DNA of 14,584 bases from an uncultured Oscillospiraceae bacterium (GCA_934621665.1 CAKTUT010000024.1:1-14584); one strand, 5' to 3'. Counted from the first letter of the stretch, positions 1-7,915 are shown. The notes: generated from the letters alone by a model not told the origin. Program-made: numbers and translations.

Positions 1-1015
1 CCTCGGTTAAAAGCGCAAAGTGATTCTTAATCGACTGTCGCGGCGTAAGATTCCTGCATTCCTTGCCGCCCAACATGATTTTACCGCTCTTGCGCGTAGC
101 TACGCCAAACATCGTCTCCAGCGTCTCCGTACGGCCGCTTCCGTCAAGACCCGCAAGACCAACAATCTCACCGCGCCGCGCCGTAAACGACACATCGCGC
201 AGATTGTTGTACTGGCCGGTCAGATGCTGCACCTCAAGGAACGTCTCGCCGGGCTTGTTCGTCTTGGGCGGGAACTGGTTGCCAAGCTCGCGCCCGACCA
301 TCAGACGAATGATGTCATTCATCTCAAGCTCGGCTGCGGGTCTGGTTGCGACGTGCTGACCGTCGCGCATAACGGTAATTTCATCGGAGATGCGCTTGAT
401 CTCCGCCATTTTATGCGAAATATAGATGATACCCATGCCGCGATCACGAAGCATGTTGATAATCTTGAACAGATGCTCAACCTCTTCCTCGGTCAGCGAC
501 GACGTCGGCTCATCGAATACAATAACTTTGGAGTGATAGGAGACAGCCTTGGCGATTTCCACCATCTGTCTCTGGGATACCGGCATCGTGCTCATGACGC
601 GCTTGGGGTCAACGTCGATGCCGAGTTCTTCAAAAATTGCCTTGGTGTCGCGGAGCATTTTCCGTTCATCGACGACAAAGCCCGCAACCTTGGGGTAGCG
701 GCCAAGCCACAGGTTATCCATAACCGTGCGCTTGAGCGCCTGATTGAGTTCCTGGTGCACCATGGCGACGCCGTTGTTCAGCGCCTCCTTGCTGCTGGAA
801 AAATTGACCTCGCGGCCCTCCAGATAAATATGGCCGCTGTCCTTGCTGTAAATGCCAAACAGACACTTCATCAGTGTCGATTTTCCGGCGCCGTTTTCAC
901 CCATCAGCGCATGAACCGTGCCAGCCTTTACCTCAAGACTGACATGATCAAGCGCACGGACACCCGGGAATGTTTTGGTGATATCCGTCATCCGGAGCAG
1001 TACGGTTTGTTCCAT
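1..1015 (-). CDS. mglA: Galactose/methyl-galactoside-type sugar ABC transporter ATP-binding protein MglA (partial, 3' end beyond window)
   Basis: Energises sugar import on the cytoplasmic face of the membrane; members of this family carry two fused nucleotide-binding domains in about 500 residues. The frame is open from the ATG at 1015 to the left edge, giving the first 338 residues. NBD1 shows Walker A GENGAGKS (residues 39-46), a Q-loop region AMVHQEL (84-90), an ABC signature region [12 protein letters not shown] (146-157), Walker B VFDEPTSS (166-173) and the switch His in YISHKM (198-203). NBD2 starts near residue 258 with the degenerate P-loop GLDGSGRTE (289-297), typical of MglA/RbsA/XylG second domains. 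An AGGAGG ribosome binding site lies 7 nt before the start. It follows mglB by 78 nt in the same operon; the permease mglC would be expected to the left, outside the window. The substrate assignment rests on the MglB neighbour, since the ATPase alone does not separate galactose, ribose and xylose systems. Confidence 0.93.
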   Translation of the reverse strand, partial: MEQTVLLRMTDITKTFPGVRALDHVSLEVKAGTVHALMGENGAGKSTLMKCLFGIYSKDSGHIYLEGREVNFSSSKEALNNGVAMVHQELNQALKRTVMDNLWLGRYPKVAGFVVDERKMLRDTKAIFEELGIDVDPKRVMSTMPVSQRQMVEIAKAVSYHSKVIVFDEPTSSLTEEEVEHLFKIINMLRDRGMGIIYISHKMAEIKRISDEITVMRDGQHVATRPAAELEMNDIIRLMVGRELGNQFPPKTNKPGETFLEVQHLTGQYNNLRDVSFTARRGEIVGLAGLDGSGRTETLETMFGVATRKSGKIMLGGKECRNLTPRQSIKNHFALLTE

Positions 1016-1043
1016 CTGATCTCCTCCTGATCTGCCTTATGAA

Positions 1044-1077
1044 AGAGGGCAGCTGCCGTCAGCAGCAGCTGCCCTCT
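1044..1077 (-). terminator. Intercistronic hairpin between mglB and mglA
   Basis: A perfect 13-bp inverted repeat (AGAGGGCAGCTGC at 1044-1056 and its complement at 1065-1077) with an 8-nt loop. On the minus strand it is followed only by CTTTCAT, a weak T-tract. Such hairpins after binding-protein genes usually act as partial terminators or as 3' protection for the upstream message, giving more binding protein than ATPase. That role is inferred; the structure is seen directly. Confidence 0.7.
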
Positions 1078-1093
1078 GAAAGGTTCGGTATGC

Positions 1094-2290
1094 TTACTTG
1101 GTGTAGGCAGCGTAGGCCACGAACAGCTTGTTGGCAATGCCGTCGGCAACACTGTACATCTCAGTGTTGGTCTCAGCGGTAGCTGCAATCGCGTCAGCCA
1201 TAGCAGTGCCCTCGCCGTTTGCCTTGACAACGGAAGCGATGGCGGCAGCCATGCCCTCGGCGTCCTGCTTGACCGTACCGGTCATCTTGCCGGCAGCGAT
1301 CAGTTCCTTGGCAGCATCGGTAGCGTCAACACCAAAGACAGGGATGACGGTCACGCCGTCAGCACCGGTGTTGTAGCCGGCAGCTTCCAGAGCGGAGATA
1401 GCACCCTCGGCCATGTTATCGTTATTGCAGATAACCAGCTCGATCATGTTGCCGTTGGCCTCGTTGTACTGGGACAGGTTGGTGTTCATGTAGTCCAGAG
1501 CAGCCTGTGCGCTCCATGCGCCGCCCAAGTCAACCTGATAGCCGGTGGTGTTGGAAGCGTCGAAGTACTGAAGCTCGGGCTTGCCGGCAGCGGTCAGGAC
1601 TGCGTTTGCGTCCTCAACGCCGTACTGGGTGCGGTAGATTGCCTCAACGTTTGCCTCGTCGCCCTTGAACAGTGCATAGGTGATAACGCCGTCGCCATTC
1701 AGGTCGCACTCATCATAGTGAGCCAGCAGATATTCGCCAACCATCTTGCCCTGCAGGTGGCCAGCTTCAGGAGCATCAGTGCCGATGAAGCAGATGTTTG
1801 CGTTTGCGTTCAGGACAGTGCCCTCGTCGCCGTCAGCCTCGATAGCGCGGTTGAAGAAGATAACCGGCGTGCCGTTGGCCATGGAGATGATCTCGTTTGC
1901 AACGTCGGGAGAGCCGGACGTTACCATGTTGACAACCAGCAGGTTGTAGCCGTCGGTAACAGCGGTCTGGATCTGCTCATTCTGGGTGGTCTGGTTGTTG
2001 TTGCCGTCAAAGTTGTTGTACGTCACGCCAAGGTTCGACAGCTCAGCATCGAGAGCGGTACGAACGCTGGAGATGTAGGTGTCGGCGAACGTGTAGTAGA
2101 ACACGCCAACCTTCAGCTCGGAAGCAGCCGGGGTGGTCTCGTCGGCCGGGGTCTCCGCAGCGGGCGTATCCGTCGTGGTGTTGTCAGCAGCCGGGGTCTC
2201 GGTTTCCGGGGGTTCGGTGGTCTTGCTGGCGCAAGCAACCAGAGCGAAAACCATCGTCAGTGCAAGAAGCAGTGCAATGATCTTTTTCAT
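1094..2290 (-). CDS. mglB: Galactose/glucose-binding lipoprotein MglB
   Basis: Extracellular lipid-anchored substrate-binding protein that delivers hexose to the Mgl ABC importer; 398 aa. A signal peptide ends in lipobox LVAC with lipidated Cys20, followed by a Thr/Pro/Glu/Ala-rich linker (about 24-58). The mature domain matches E. coli MglB by eye, including the EF-hand-like calcium loop DLNGDGVIT (196-204; E. coli DLNKDGQIQ) and sugar-contact positions N147 (FFNRAIE), R220, W259, N290 (NNDNMAEGA) and D322 (VFGVDA). Two E. coli contacts appear changed: His152 aligns with N214 and Asp154 with E216, so specificity may differ from galactose/glucose. The start is set by GGAGG 9-10 nt upstream. 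It heads the mglBA message and lies downstream of a sensor operon that probably controls it. Family confidence is high; the exact sugar is uncertain. Confidence 0.95.
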   Translation of the reverse strand: MKKIIALLLALTMVFALVACASKTTEPPETETPAADNTTTDTPAAETPADETTPAASELKVGVFYYTFADTYISSVRTALDAELSNLGVTYNNFDGNNNQTTQNEQIQTAVTDGYNLLVVNMVTSGSPDVANEIISMANGTPVIFFNRAIEADGDEGTVLNANANICFIGTDAPEAGHLQGKMVGEYLLAHYDECDLNGDGVITYALFKGDEANVEAIYRTQYGVEDANAVLTAAGKPELQYFDASNTTGYQVDLGGAWSAQAALDYMNTNLSQYNEANGNMIELVICNNDNMAEGAISALEAAGYNTGADGVTVIPVFGVDATDAAKELIAAGKMTGTVKQDAEGMAAAIASVVKANGEGTAMADAIAATAETNTEMYSVADGIANKLFVAYAAYTK

Positions 2291-2318
2291 TGTTTGATTC
2301 CTCCAATTTGTTTTTTAA

Positions 2319-2337
2319 GGTGCACCGGGCGGTGCTC
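2319..2337 (-). other. Short hairpin in the mglB leader
   Basis: On the minus strand GCACC-GCCC-GGTGC forms a 5-bp stem that extends past an A/A mismatch through GG/CC and an AT pair. It lies between the putative mglB start point and the GGAGG ribosome binding site. It is not followed by a T-tract, so it is not a terminator; a leader-stabilising or translational role is possible but unproven. Confidence 0.4.
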
Positions 2338-2351
2338 CCTTATATGCTCCT

Positions 2352-2357
2352 ATTCTA
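2352..2357 (-). promoter_or_regulatory. Candidate -10 element of the mglB promoter
   Basis: TAGAAT on the minus strand, about 62-67 bp before the mglB start. No good TTGACA-like hexamer stands 16-18 bp upstream (TATACG at 17 bp), which fits an activator-dependent promoter. Repeats and a palindrome lie further upstream at 2412-2459. An alternative AT-rich stretch (TATATACGATAATT, near 2370-2385) could hold another -10. Confidence 0.4.
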
Positions 2358-2411
2358 GCAGGCAGAGGAATTATCGTATATAGATTTTTCAACGCGCTTT
2401 TTCTAGAAATT

Positions 2412-2459
2412 TTTTTGTGCGTCAAAAAATCAGGATGCATTTTTGTGCATGATGCACAA
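2412..2459 (-). promoter_or_regulatory. Putative operator region upstream of mglB
   Basis: Contains a perfect 17-bp dyad, TTGTGCAT-G-ATGCACAA, at 2443-2459. On the minus strand it also has two direct copies of GCACAAAAA (plus-strand TTTTTGTGC at 2412-2420 and 2440-2448) spaced 28 bp apart, the upstream one overlapping the dyad. It sits about 55-110 bp before the candidate -10, a usual place for activators. The upstream AraC-type response regulator is the obvious candidate ligand, although AraC-family sites are more often direct repeats about two turns apart; a LacI/GntR-type repressor could equally bind the dyad. Confidence 0.45.
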
Positions 2460-2500
2460 TTCTAATTCCATGTTCTTCCACGTGTCCGCCGTGCAGCGTC

Positions 2501-3481
2501 TTAATTGAACGAAAACAGCGCTTTTTGACTCTCCATGGTGAACATATTGTCCTTTGTCACGATGCGCGTGGCCGTATCCATCAGCTGCGCGGCATCAAAG
2601 CGCTGTCCCTGCAGTGCCTGCCACGCCCGCTCCACGCCGAGATAGCCCATGGCATAGGGATTCTGGACAATCAGCGCCGACACCGCGCCGGTTTGCAGCA
2701 TTTCGATGCACTTCACGTTCGTGTCAAACGCAATTTCCAGTACCTGTCCCTCAAGCCCCAGTTCCTCCACAGCAAGCGCCGTGCCCACGGCCAGCGGCTC
2801 GTTAAAGCCAATCAGAACGTTGATTTCCGGGTGCTCGCTGATCATGCGGATCGCTGCCAGCTTTGCAAGCCGCTGGTCAGTCGGCACGTTGACACAGTAG
2901 ATTCCCTTTACCCGTCCCGACTCCAAAAGCGTCTCGCGGAAGCCCTGCTCGCGCTCCTGACAGTTCTGCGTCTCCTTATCGCAGTTGACAATTCCAATCA
3001 CCAGTTCCTCCACGCCCGCCGCCAGCGCCGCCTCGGCGCTGATGCGTCCGGCGGCCACGTTGTCTGTGCCAATGCGCGCGCTCACACCGCTGGAGGCAAC
3101 GTCGCTGTCGATGACGATAACCTTAATCCCCGCCGCCACCGCCTCGTCGATGGCCGAAGCATTTTTCGTATAGCTGATGGCGGAAAATATAATCGCGTCC
3201 GCCTCGTCGGCAATCGCCTGCCGGATGTAGTCGTTCTGAACCTGATAGAGCTCCTCTGTTTCCGGCCCCATGATCGTCAGATCGACGTTATATTCTGATT
3301 TTGCCGCGTTTGCGCCGGCAAAGACTGACTTCCAGAACTCGGTCTGGGTTGACTTGGCAATCAGATATACGCGATAGGGCGTACTGGACGACGCGCCGGT
3401 CTGCGCGGTGCAGCCGCACAACAGCGCAAGCGCCGCCGCCAGAAAAAGCGCCAGAGCGCGCCGCAGCTTAATGCTTTTCAT
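2501..3481 (-). CDS. RbsB-like sugar-binding lipoprotein, probable sensory partner of the kinase
   Basis: A type I periplasmic-binding-protein fold of 326 aa with signal peptide and lipobox LCGC (lipidated Cys24), so it is anchored outside the membrane. By-eye comparison with ribose-binding RbsB keeps the N-terminal aromatic region (TEFWKSVF), the Arg of RERGEGF (here EREQGF), the Asn of QNDE (here FNEP), the Asp of GFDG (here AFDT) and the Gln of AQLPD (here VQNP). The Arg that follows the central strand in RbsB (TLDRQ) is Asp here (VIDSD), so the ligand may not be ribose. It lacks the MglB calcium loop. Its ATG overlaps the kinase gene by 14 nt and its GAGGAG ribosome binding site lies in the kinase's last codons. 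Coupling to a kinase rather than to a permease suggests sugar sensing, as with XylFII of Clostridium; a second transport receptor is the alternative. Confidence 0.85.
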   Translation of the reverse strand: MKSIKLRRALALFLAAALALLCGCTAQTGASSSTPYRVYLIAKSTQTEFWKSVFAGANAAKSEYNVDLTIMGPETEELYQVQNDYIRQAIADEADAIIFSAISYTKNASAIDEAVAAGIKVIVIDSDVASSGVSARIGTDNVAAGRISAEAALAAGVEELVIGIVNCDKETQNCQEREQGFRETLLESGRVKGIYCVNVPTDQRLAKLAAIRMISEHPEINVLIGFNEPLAVGTALAVEELGLEGQVLEIAFDTNVKCIEMLQTGAVSALIVQNPYAMGYLGVERAWQALQGQRFDAAQLMDTATRIVTKDNMFTMESQKALFSFN

Positions 3482-5177
3482 AGTCCGACTCCTCCCGCAC
3501 GCACGGCATCCGCACCGTCACGCACGTGCCCTCATCCGGTACGCTCTTGATTGTGATGCCATAGTCCTCGCCAAACCAGATTTTCAGCCGGTCGTTGACG
3601 TTCTTGATCCCGATGCCGGCCTTGCTGTCGGCGTCATGGCGGAAAATCGCCGCAATCTGCTCTTCCTCCATACCAACGCCGTTGTCCTCCACAACAAACA
3701 AGATGTCCTCCCCTGCCATGCACACACGGATGTCGATCTCGCCCTCGTCCACAAGGCCGTTGATGCCGTGGTAAATTGCGTTTTCGATGATCGGCTGAAG
3801 CGTAATCTTGTTGCACAGGTAGTCAAGGCACGCCTCATCCACTTCAAAGTGATACGTAAACTGATCCTGATAGCGTACGCTCTGAATTTGCAGATAGCTC
3901 TGCGCGTGCTGCACCTCGCTGCGGATGGGAATCAGCTCATGGCCGCGGCTGATTGAGATGCGGAACAGCCGCGCCAGCGCGTTGACCATTGCAACCGCCT
4001 CGGCATTTTTCCCCTGCTCACACATCCATGAGATGGAATCGAGTGTATTATATAGAAAATGCGGATTGATCTGCGCCTGAAGCGCCTTGAGCTCCGTCTT
4101 GCGCAGGTTAATCTCCTCCGCGCGGACGGTCGCCATCAGCTCCTGAATTTTTCGCACCATGTGGTCAAACGAATCGGACAGGTTCTGAATCTCGCGCGTG
4201 CCGCTGACCGGCACATACGTAAAATCACCGCCCTCCTTTTCAAAGCTGCGCATTGCCTTGACCAGCTCGTTGACCGGGTTGGACAGCATCCGCGACAGCA
4301 CCAGACTGATGCCAATGCCCGCCGCCAGCACAAAAACAGCCGAGATGAGCGTAATGCGGATAATCTCATGCAGACCGTCGGTAATCGTCTCCTGCACCGA
4401 GCTCACGCCAACCAGCCGCCAGCTTCCGCTGTTCATGGTCTGCACACTGTAGATGGTATTGCCCACAATCTGCGTGCCGTCCTGCATCCCGGTCAGCAGC
4501 GCCGTATGCTCCTCTTTCAGCGACGAGTAGATCAGCTGCTGCTGCGGATGATAGACCAGATTGCCATCCGCGTCCATCAAAAAACAGTAGCCGCGCTGGC
4601 CAATGCCCACGCCGCTGATGTACGTTGCGATGTTTGTGCAGCTGATATCCACCGCCAGCCACGCTGCGCCCTGCGCGTCGCGCACCGGCGCAATCACCGT
4701 GACCACCCACGGATAATATTCCTCAAAAATCGACATGACGTGCGGTGCGGAGACATAACCCTTTTCATACTCGTCCATTCTGGCCGGGTCAAAGGAGAGA
4801 TTCGTCTCAATTTCATCGCGCGCCGTATGGCCAAGACTGTAGCAGCTTTGCAGCGTGCCCACCGCGTTATACGTCGTCACGGCCACAACGTCGGGACGGA
4901 TTTCCAGAAACGTCTGAATGCGCGCCTCACGCTGCGCCGCCGGGATTTCCAGATATTCCTCCAGCAGATTCAGCGCGTCGTTCACGTCCTCCAGATAGTC
5001 CTCCAGCACGCTTCCCAGCTGCGCCACGGTGCGGCGGCTGGTTGTCTCCGCGTTTTTCAGCAGCGCGCCGCGGTATGTCTGGATAAAAATCGCCGCAGCG
5101 CAAATCAGGACACTCAGTGCCACCGCCGCCAGCGACAGCACAATCACCGCGTTCATGCTCATGCTTTTTTTCTTCAT
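3468..5177 (-). CDS. YesM/LytS-type sensor histidine kinase
   Basis: Membrane sensor kinase of 569 aa that should phosphorylate the AraC-type regulator encoded just upstream. TM1 spans about residues 9-33. A large extracellular region of about 240 residues (34-272), with a dCache-like look (Cys112, the motifs VVTVIAPV and LAVDIS, and GYCFLMDADGNLVYH near 196-210), is followed by TM2 (about 273-295) and a HAMP domain (about 295-350). The catalytic part is the His_kinase/HATPase type: LKALQAQINPHFLYN with phospho-accepting His373, an N-box LQPIIENAIYHG (460-471), G1 DNGVG (498-502) and G2 GIGIKN (521-526). The start overlaps the regulator's stop as ATGA (5177-5174), showing translational coupling, and the 3' end overlaps the lipoprotein gene. 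The ligand is not readable from sequence; the adjacent sugar-binding lipoprotein is the best candidate input. Confidence 0.94.
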   Translation of the reverse strand: MKKKSMSMNAVIVLSLAAVALSVLICAAAIFIQTYRGALLKNAETTSRRTVAQLGSVLEDYLEDVNDALNLLEEYLEIPAAQREARIQTFLEIRPDVVAVTTYNAVGTLQSCYSLGHTARDEIETNLSFDPARMDEYEKGYVSAPHVMSIFEEYYPWVVTVIAPVRDAQGAAWLAVDISCTNIATYISGVGIGQRGYCFLMDADGNLVYHPQQQLIYSSLKEEHTALLTGMQDGTQIVGNTIYSVQTMNSGSWRLVGVSSVQETITDGLHEIIRITLISAVFVLAAGIGISLVLSRMLSNPVNELVKAMRSFEKEGGDFTYVPVSGTREIQNLSDSFDHMVRKIQELMATVRAEEINLRKTELKALQAQINPHFLYNTLDSISWMCEQGKNAEAVAMVNALARLFRISISRGHELIPIRSEVQHAQSYLQIQSVRYQDQFTYHFEVDEACLDYLCNKITLQPIIENAIYHGINGLVDEGEIDIRVCMAGEDILFVVEDNGVGMEEEQIAAIFRHDADSKAGIGIKNVNDRLKIWFGEDYGITIKSVPDEGTCVTVRMPCVREESDYEKH

Positions 5178-6403
5178 GACGGCGTACCTCTTCTGCCCGA
5201 CTCCTGACGAAGCCGTGCCGGCGATACGCCATAGTATTTCTTAAAGCAGTAGCCAAAATAGCTCTGGTCACTGTAGCCGCAGCGGCGCGCCACCTCCAGA
5301 ATACGGCTGTCGCCGCTGAGAAGCAGATTTTCCGCCACCTGCATCCGTTTGCGGATGAGCAGGTTCATAAACGTGTCGCCCGCGTATTTTTTAATGTTTG
5401 CGCCAAGATAGTTGGCGCTCACATGCAGCCGGTCGGCAACCGACTGAAGTGTCAGACTCTCGTCCATGTATTCCTTTTCAATGATCTGCGTTGTTCTGGC
5501 GCACAGCACGTCCATATTGTCCCACGCCTCTGACGCGCAAAGGCCGCCATGCCGCGCCGCAATTTGCAGTGCCTGCATCGCGTCAGCATAGGCCGCGTGC
5601 GCCTCATGCGGCGAGGGAAACTCCTTGCTGATACCAATGAGCAGCTCCGCCTGCCAGAGCCGGCGCGCTGTCTGGCGCAGCTCGTCTACCGCCGTATACA
5701 CGCGCGAAAAGCCCGTGCCCGACGACAGCAGCAGCGCCGCCCGCTCGCCAAGGCACACGCCGCAGCAGGCACACGCTTTGGAAAGCGTCTGCTCCGCCGC
5801 GCTGAGCAGCGCCTGCGGCGAAACCTCCGCCGCCTGCACCCGCACAACCGCCGCGCGGACGGCGTCTGTCTCGCCGATCTCCACGCCGAGCTCACGCAGC
5901 TGTGCAAGGCTGTGCGTCAGATCCTCCGGCTGCCCGCTGTCCAGCAGCATGGCTGCCGCCGCTAACTGGCGGCTTTCATTCGCGCCGCCGCCGCACAGCT
6001 CGTCCAGCTTATGCCGGATTTTCGCGTTCAGCTTTTTCAGCTCCTGCGTCAGCTCCTGCATGCTGATCGGCTTGAGCAGATACGCAATCACTTCGTTTTC
6101 AATCCCCTGCCGGGCATATTCAAAATCGTCATAGCCGCTTAAAAACGCCACCTGAATCAGCGGCTGCACCGTGCGCACCTGCTGCGCCAGCGCCGTACCG
6201 GAGATAAACGGCATCCGGATGTCCGTCAGAAGAAAATCCGGCTGAACCGCCTCCACAAGTTGAAGCGCATCAAGGCCGTTGCTGGCCTTGCCCACCAGCC
6301 GGAAGCCGATACTCTCCCAGTCGATGAGCTGGCACACTGCGTTCAAAAGCTCCGGCTCGTCATCGGCAACCACTGCCGTCAGCAGATTGTCGTATTGTTC
6401 CAT
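5174..6403 (-). CDS. YesN-type response regulator with AraC DNA-binding domain
   Basis: Cytoplasmic transcription regulator of 409 aa. The N-terminal receiver has the acidic cluster DDE (14-16), phospho-accepting Asp61 in LLTDIRMP, Ser89 in FLSGYDD and Lys111 in LLKPIS. A roughly 160-residue helical middle follows, then a C-terminal AraC/XylS domain with two helix-turn-helix units (about 316-340 and 368-399), including the family signature GYSDQSYFGYCFKKYYGVSPARLR region. It is first gene of the regulator-kinase-binding protein operon, with AAGGAG 8-9 nt before the ATG and a TATAAT 33-38 bp upstream. The likely target is the mglB promoter downstream in the same cluster and possibly its own operon; that is inferred from context. 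Confidence 0.95.
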   Translation of the reverse strand: MEQYDNLLTAVVADDEPELLNAVCQLIDWESIGFRLVGKASNGLDALQLVEAVQPDFLLTDIRMPFISGTALAQQVRTVQPLIQVAFLSGYDDFEYARQGIENEVIAYLLKPISMQELTQELKKLNAKIRHKLDELCGGGANESRQLAAAAMLLDSGQPEDLTHSLAQLRELGVEIGETDAVRAAVVRVQAAEVSPQALLSAAEQTLSKACACCGVCLGERAALLLSSGTGFSRVYTAVDELRQTARRLWQAELLIGISKEFPSPHEAHAAYADAMQALQIAARHGGLCASEAWDNMDVLCARTTQIIEKEYMDESLTLQSVADRLHVSANYLGANIKKYAGDTFMNLLIRKRMQVAENLLLSGDSRILEVARRCGYSDQSYFGYCFKKYYGVSPARLRQESGRRGTPS

Positions 6404-6435
6404 GCGTTTGCTCCTTACCGCTCTGTTTTCTTATT

Positions 6436-6465
6436 ATTATATATGCTTTTCCGCATTTGTTCCAG
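6436..6465 (-). promoter_or_regulatory. Putative promoter of the response regulator-kinase operon
   Basis: On the minus strand, a perfect TATAAT at 6441-6436 stands 18 bp from a weak -35, CTGGAA (6465-6460). The predicted start point near 6429 gives a leader of about 25 nt containing AAGGAG. A poor -35 would fit a regulated promoter. The AT-rich context makes a chance -10 possible. Confidence 0.5.
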
Positions 6466-6594
6466 CTTTTTTTCATCGTCCGGTGCGGTCTGCGGCTGTT
6501 TTTTCGTCTTTGTATATTCCGCATCAATATACGCATTTCCCATGGGCGCTTTCAGCCGCCCTCGCGCTTTTTCGCGGCATTTTTGATTTTTCTG

Positions 6595-6623
6595 TTGCAT
6601 ACTTATTCGCCGCAGGCTATAAT
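6595..6623 (+). promoter_or_regulatory. Promoter of the aminotransferase gene
   Basis: Perfect TATAAT at 6618-6623 with TTGCAT at 6595-6600, spacing 17 bp. It is followed by AAGGAGG at 6642-6648, 10 nt before the ATG. It is divergent from the regulator operon promoter about 150 bp away, leaving 6466-6594 as a shared upstream region with no gene I can support. Confidence 0.7.
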
Positions 6624-6658
6624 GACTTGCATCAGCAACCCAAGGAGGCACGTGAAGC

Positions 6659-7810
6659 ATGAAACGAAACTATGTGGCAAAGCGCTTTCAGTCCGCCGCA
6701 AGCGGTTTGACGCTTGATACGGCGGCACTATCAAAGTACAGCGACGTCATCGACCTAAGCATCGGCGACACCGATTTTATCACAGACGAGGCCATTATCG
6801 ACGCAGCATTCCGCGACGCAAAGCGCGGTCATACGCACTATGGCGACCCGCACGGTGACGGGGAGCTGATTGACGCCGTCTGCACCGCCTGGCAGGAGGA
6901 CTTCTCCCAGCCGCTCGCGCCAGATCATGTACTCATCACCGCCTCCAGCTGTCTTGGCATGGCGCTGGTCATGATGGCCATTCTGGATCCCGGCGACGAG
7001 GTGATTGTCTTTTCGCCATATTTCCCCATGTACCGCAGCCAGATTGAGCTTCCCGGAGGCGTGTGTGTAGACGTTCCGACGTATGCGGAGGAGGGCTATG
7101 CCATTGACGAGGCGCGTCTGCGCGCCGCCATTACGCCAAAGACAAAGGCCATCATCTTTAATAACCCAACCAACCCCACCGGTATGGCCTATGGCCGCGA
7201 GACGCTGGAGCTTCTTGCGCGCGTGGCGCAGGAGTACGATCTGCTGGTAGCGGCGGATGAAATTTACACAACGTATCTGTTTGAGGGAAGCTATGTCCCG
7301 CTGCGCACACTGCCTGACATGGCCGAGCGCACCATTACGCTCAACAGCTTCTCCAAAAACTTCATGATGACCGGCTGGCGCGTGGGTACGGCCATCGCAG
7401 AACCGGAGATTCTCGCGGCCATGCACACCATCAACGGCGCGCTGATCTATTCCGCGCCATCCATTTCCCAGCGCGCGGCCATCGCGGCGCTGCATATGCG
7501 CAGCGCGGTGCGCGAGGCATACATCTCCGCCTACCGCGACCGTATTTTCTATTCCATTGAGCGCCTGCAAAATATCCCCTACCTGACGCTGACGCCGCCA
7601 AAAGGCACGTTCTATCTCTTCCCCGGCGTGGAAAAAACGGGACTCAGCGCGCCGGAATTCTGCAAGGAGCTTCTTTCGCGCGCACACGTTCTTGCCACGC
7701 CCGGCGACGCGTTCGGACAGACCGGCAGGAATCACTTCCGCATCGCGTGCACAGTTGACATCGCGCAGCTGAAAGAGGCATATGACCGCATGGAGTCGCT
7801 GACGTTTTGA
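6659..7810 (+). CDS. Class I/II pyridoxal-phosphate aminotransferase (PatA/AspC-like)
   Basis: Fold-type I PLP enzyme of 383 aa that transfers amino groups between an amino acid and a 2-oxo acid in the cytoplasm. Visible residues are the cofactor-phosphate region ASSCLG (95-100), Asn172 in NNPTNPTG, Asp200 and Tyr203 in ADEIY, the Schiff-base Lys233 in SFSKNFMMTGWRVG with Arg241, and the substrate-carboxylate Arg361 in HFRIACT. Length is normal. The start is set by AAGGAGG and a promoter directly upstream. It is transcribed alone, between the divergent sensor operon and the convergent pncB. Substrate (aspartate, aromatic amino acid, N-acetyl-diaminopimelate or other) cannot be decided from motifs. 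The class-level call is firm. Confidence 0.93.
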   Translation: MKRNYVAKRFQSAASGLTLDTAALSKYSDVIDLSIGDTDFITDEAIIDAAFRDAKRGHTHYGDPHGDGELIDAVCTAWQEDFSQPLAPDHVLITASSCLGMALVMMAILDPGDEVIVFSPYFPMYRSQIELPGGVCVDVPTYAEEGYAIDEARLRAAITPKTKAIIFNNPTNPTGMAYGRETLELLARVAQEYDLLVAADEIYTTYLFEGSYVPLRTLPDMAERTITLNSFSKNFMMTGWRVGTAIAEPEILAAMHTINGALIYSAPSISQRAAIAALHMRSAVREAYISAYRDRIFYSIERLQNIPYLTLTPPKGTFYLFPGVEKTGLSAPEFCKELLSRAHVLATPGDAFGQTGRNHFRIACTVDIAQLKEAYDRMESLTF

Positions 7811-7889
7811 GCTCCTTACAGGAGCAACAAGATTGCCGGTGTGCACCGGCGTGCAATGGAATGCAGTGAGGACGTATTTTGCACACCGG
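7811..7889 (+). other. Structured 3' region of the aminotransferase transcript
   Basis: Directly after the stop are a small hairpin GCTCC-TTACA-GGAGC (7811-7825), a tight hairpin GCCGGTG-TG-CACCGGC (7835-7850), and a longer-range perfect 10-bp pairing of CCGGTGTGCA (7836-7845) with TGCACACCGG (7880-7889). The last two use the same 5' arm and so exclude each other. No ORF or promoter is evident inside. The function is unknown; it could be an mRNA 3' stabiliser or a processed small RNA ending at the terminator at 7950. Confidence 0.45.
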
Positions 7890-7915
7890 GAAGCCGAATT
7901 CATTTTTGCCAGAAT

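Noticed and set aside
2390..2410. Possible catabolite-response (cre) box around AAAAAGCGCGTTGAAA upstream of mglB
   Set aside because: At least four mismatches to the cre consensus core, so not supportable.
2525..3298. A 257-codon plus-strand ORF
   Set aside because: Antisense shadow of the sugar-binding lipoprotein gene, with His/Arg-rich composition.
4059..5207. A 382-codon plus-strand ORF
   Set aside because: Fully antisense to the kinase gene, with His/Arg/Gln-rich low-complexity content typical of the complement of a GC-rich coding frame; no ribosome binding site or family resemblance.
6415..6600. A 61-codon minus-strand ORF of charged residues just upstream of the response regulator, with an inner ATG at 6543
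   Set aside because: No ribosome binding site before either ATG, and the perfect TATAAT proposed for the regulator operon lies inside its last codons. The protein-like composition (Lys/Glu/Gln rich) keeps it as a weak possibility only.
6755..7903. A 382-codon minus-strand ORF
   Set aside because: Antisense to the aminotransferase, whose catalytic motifs are intact; it also has no family motif.
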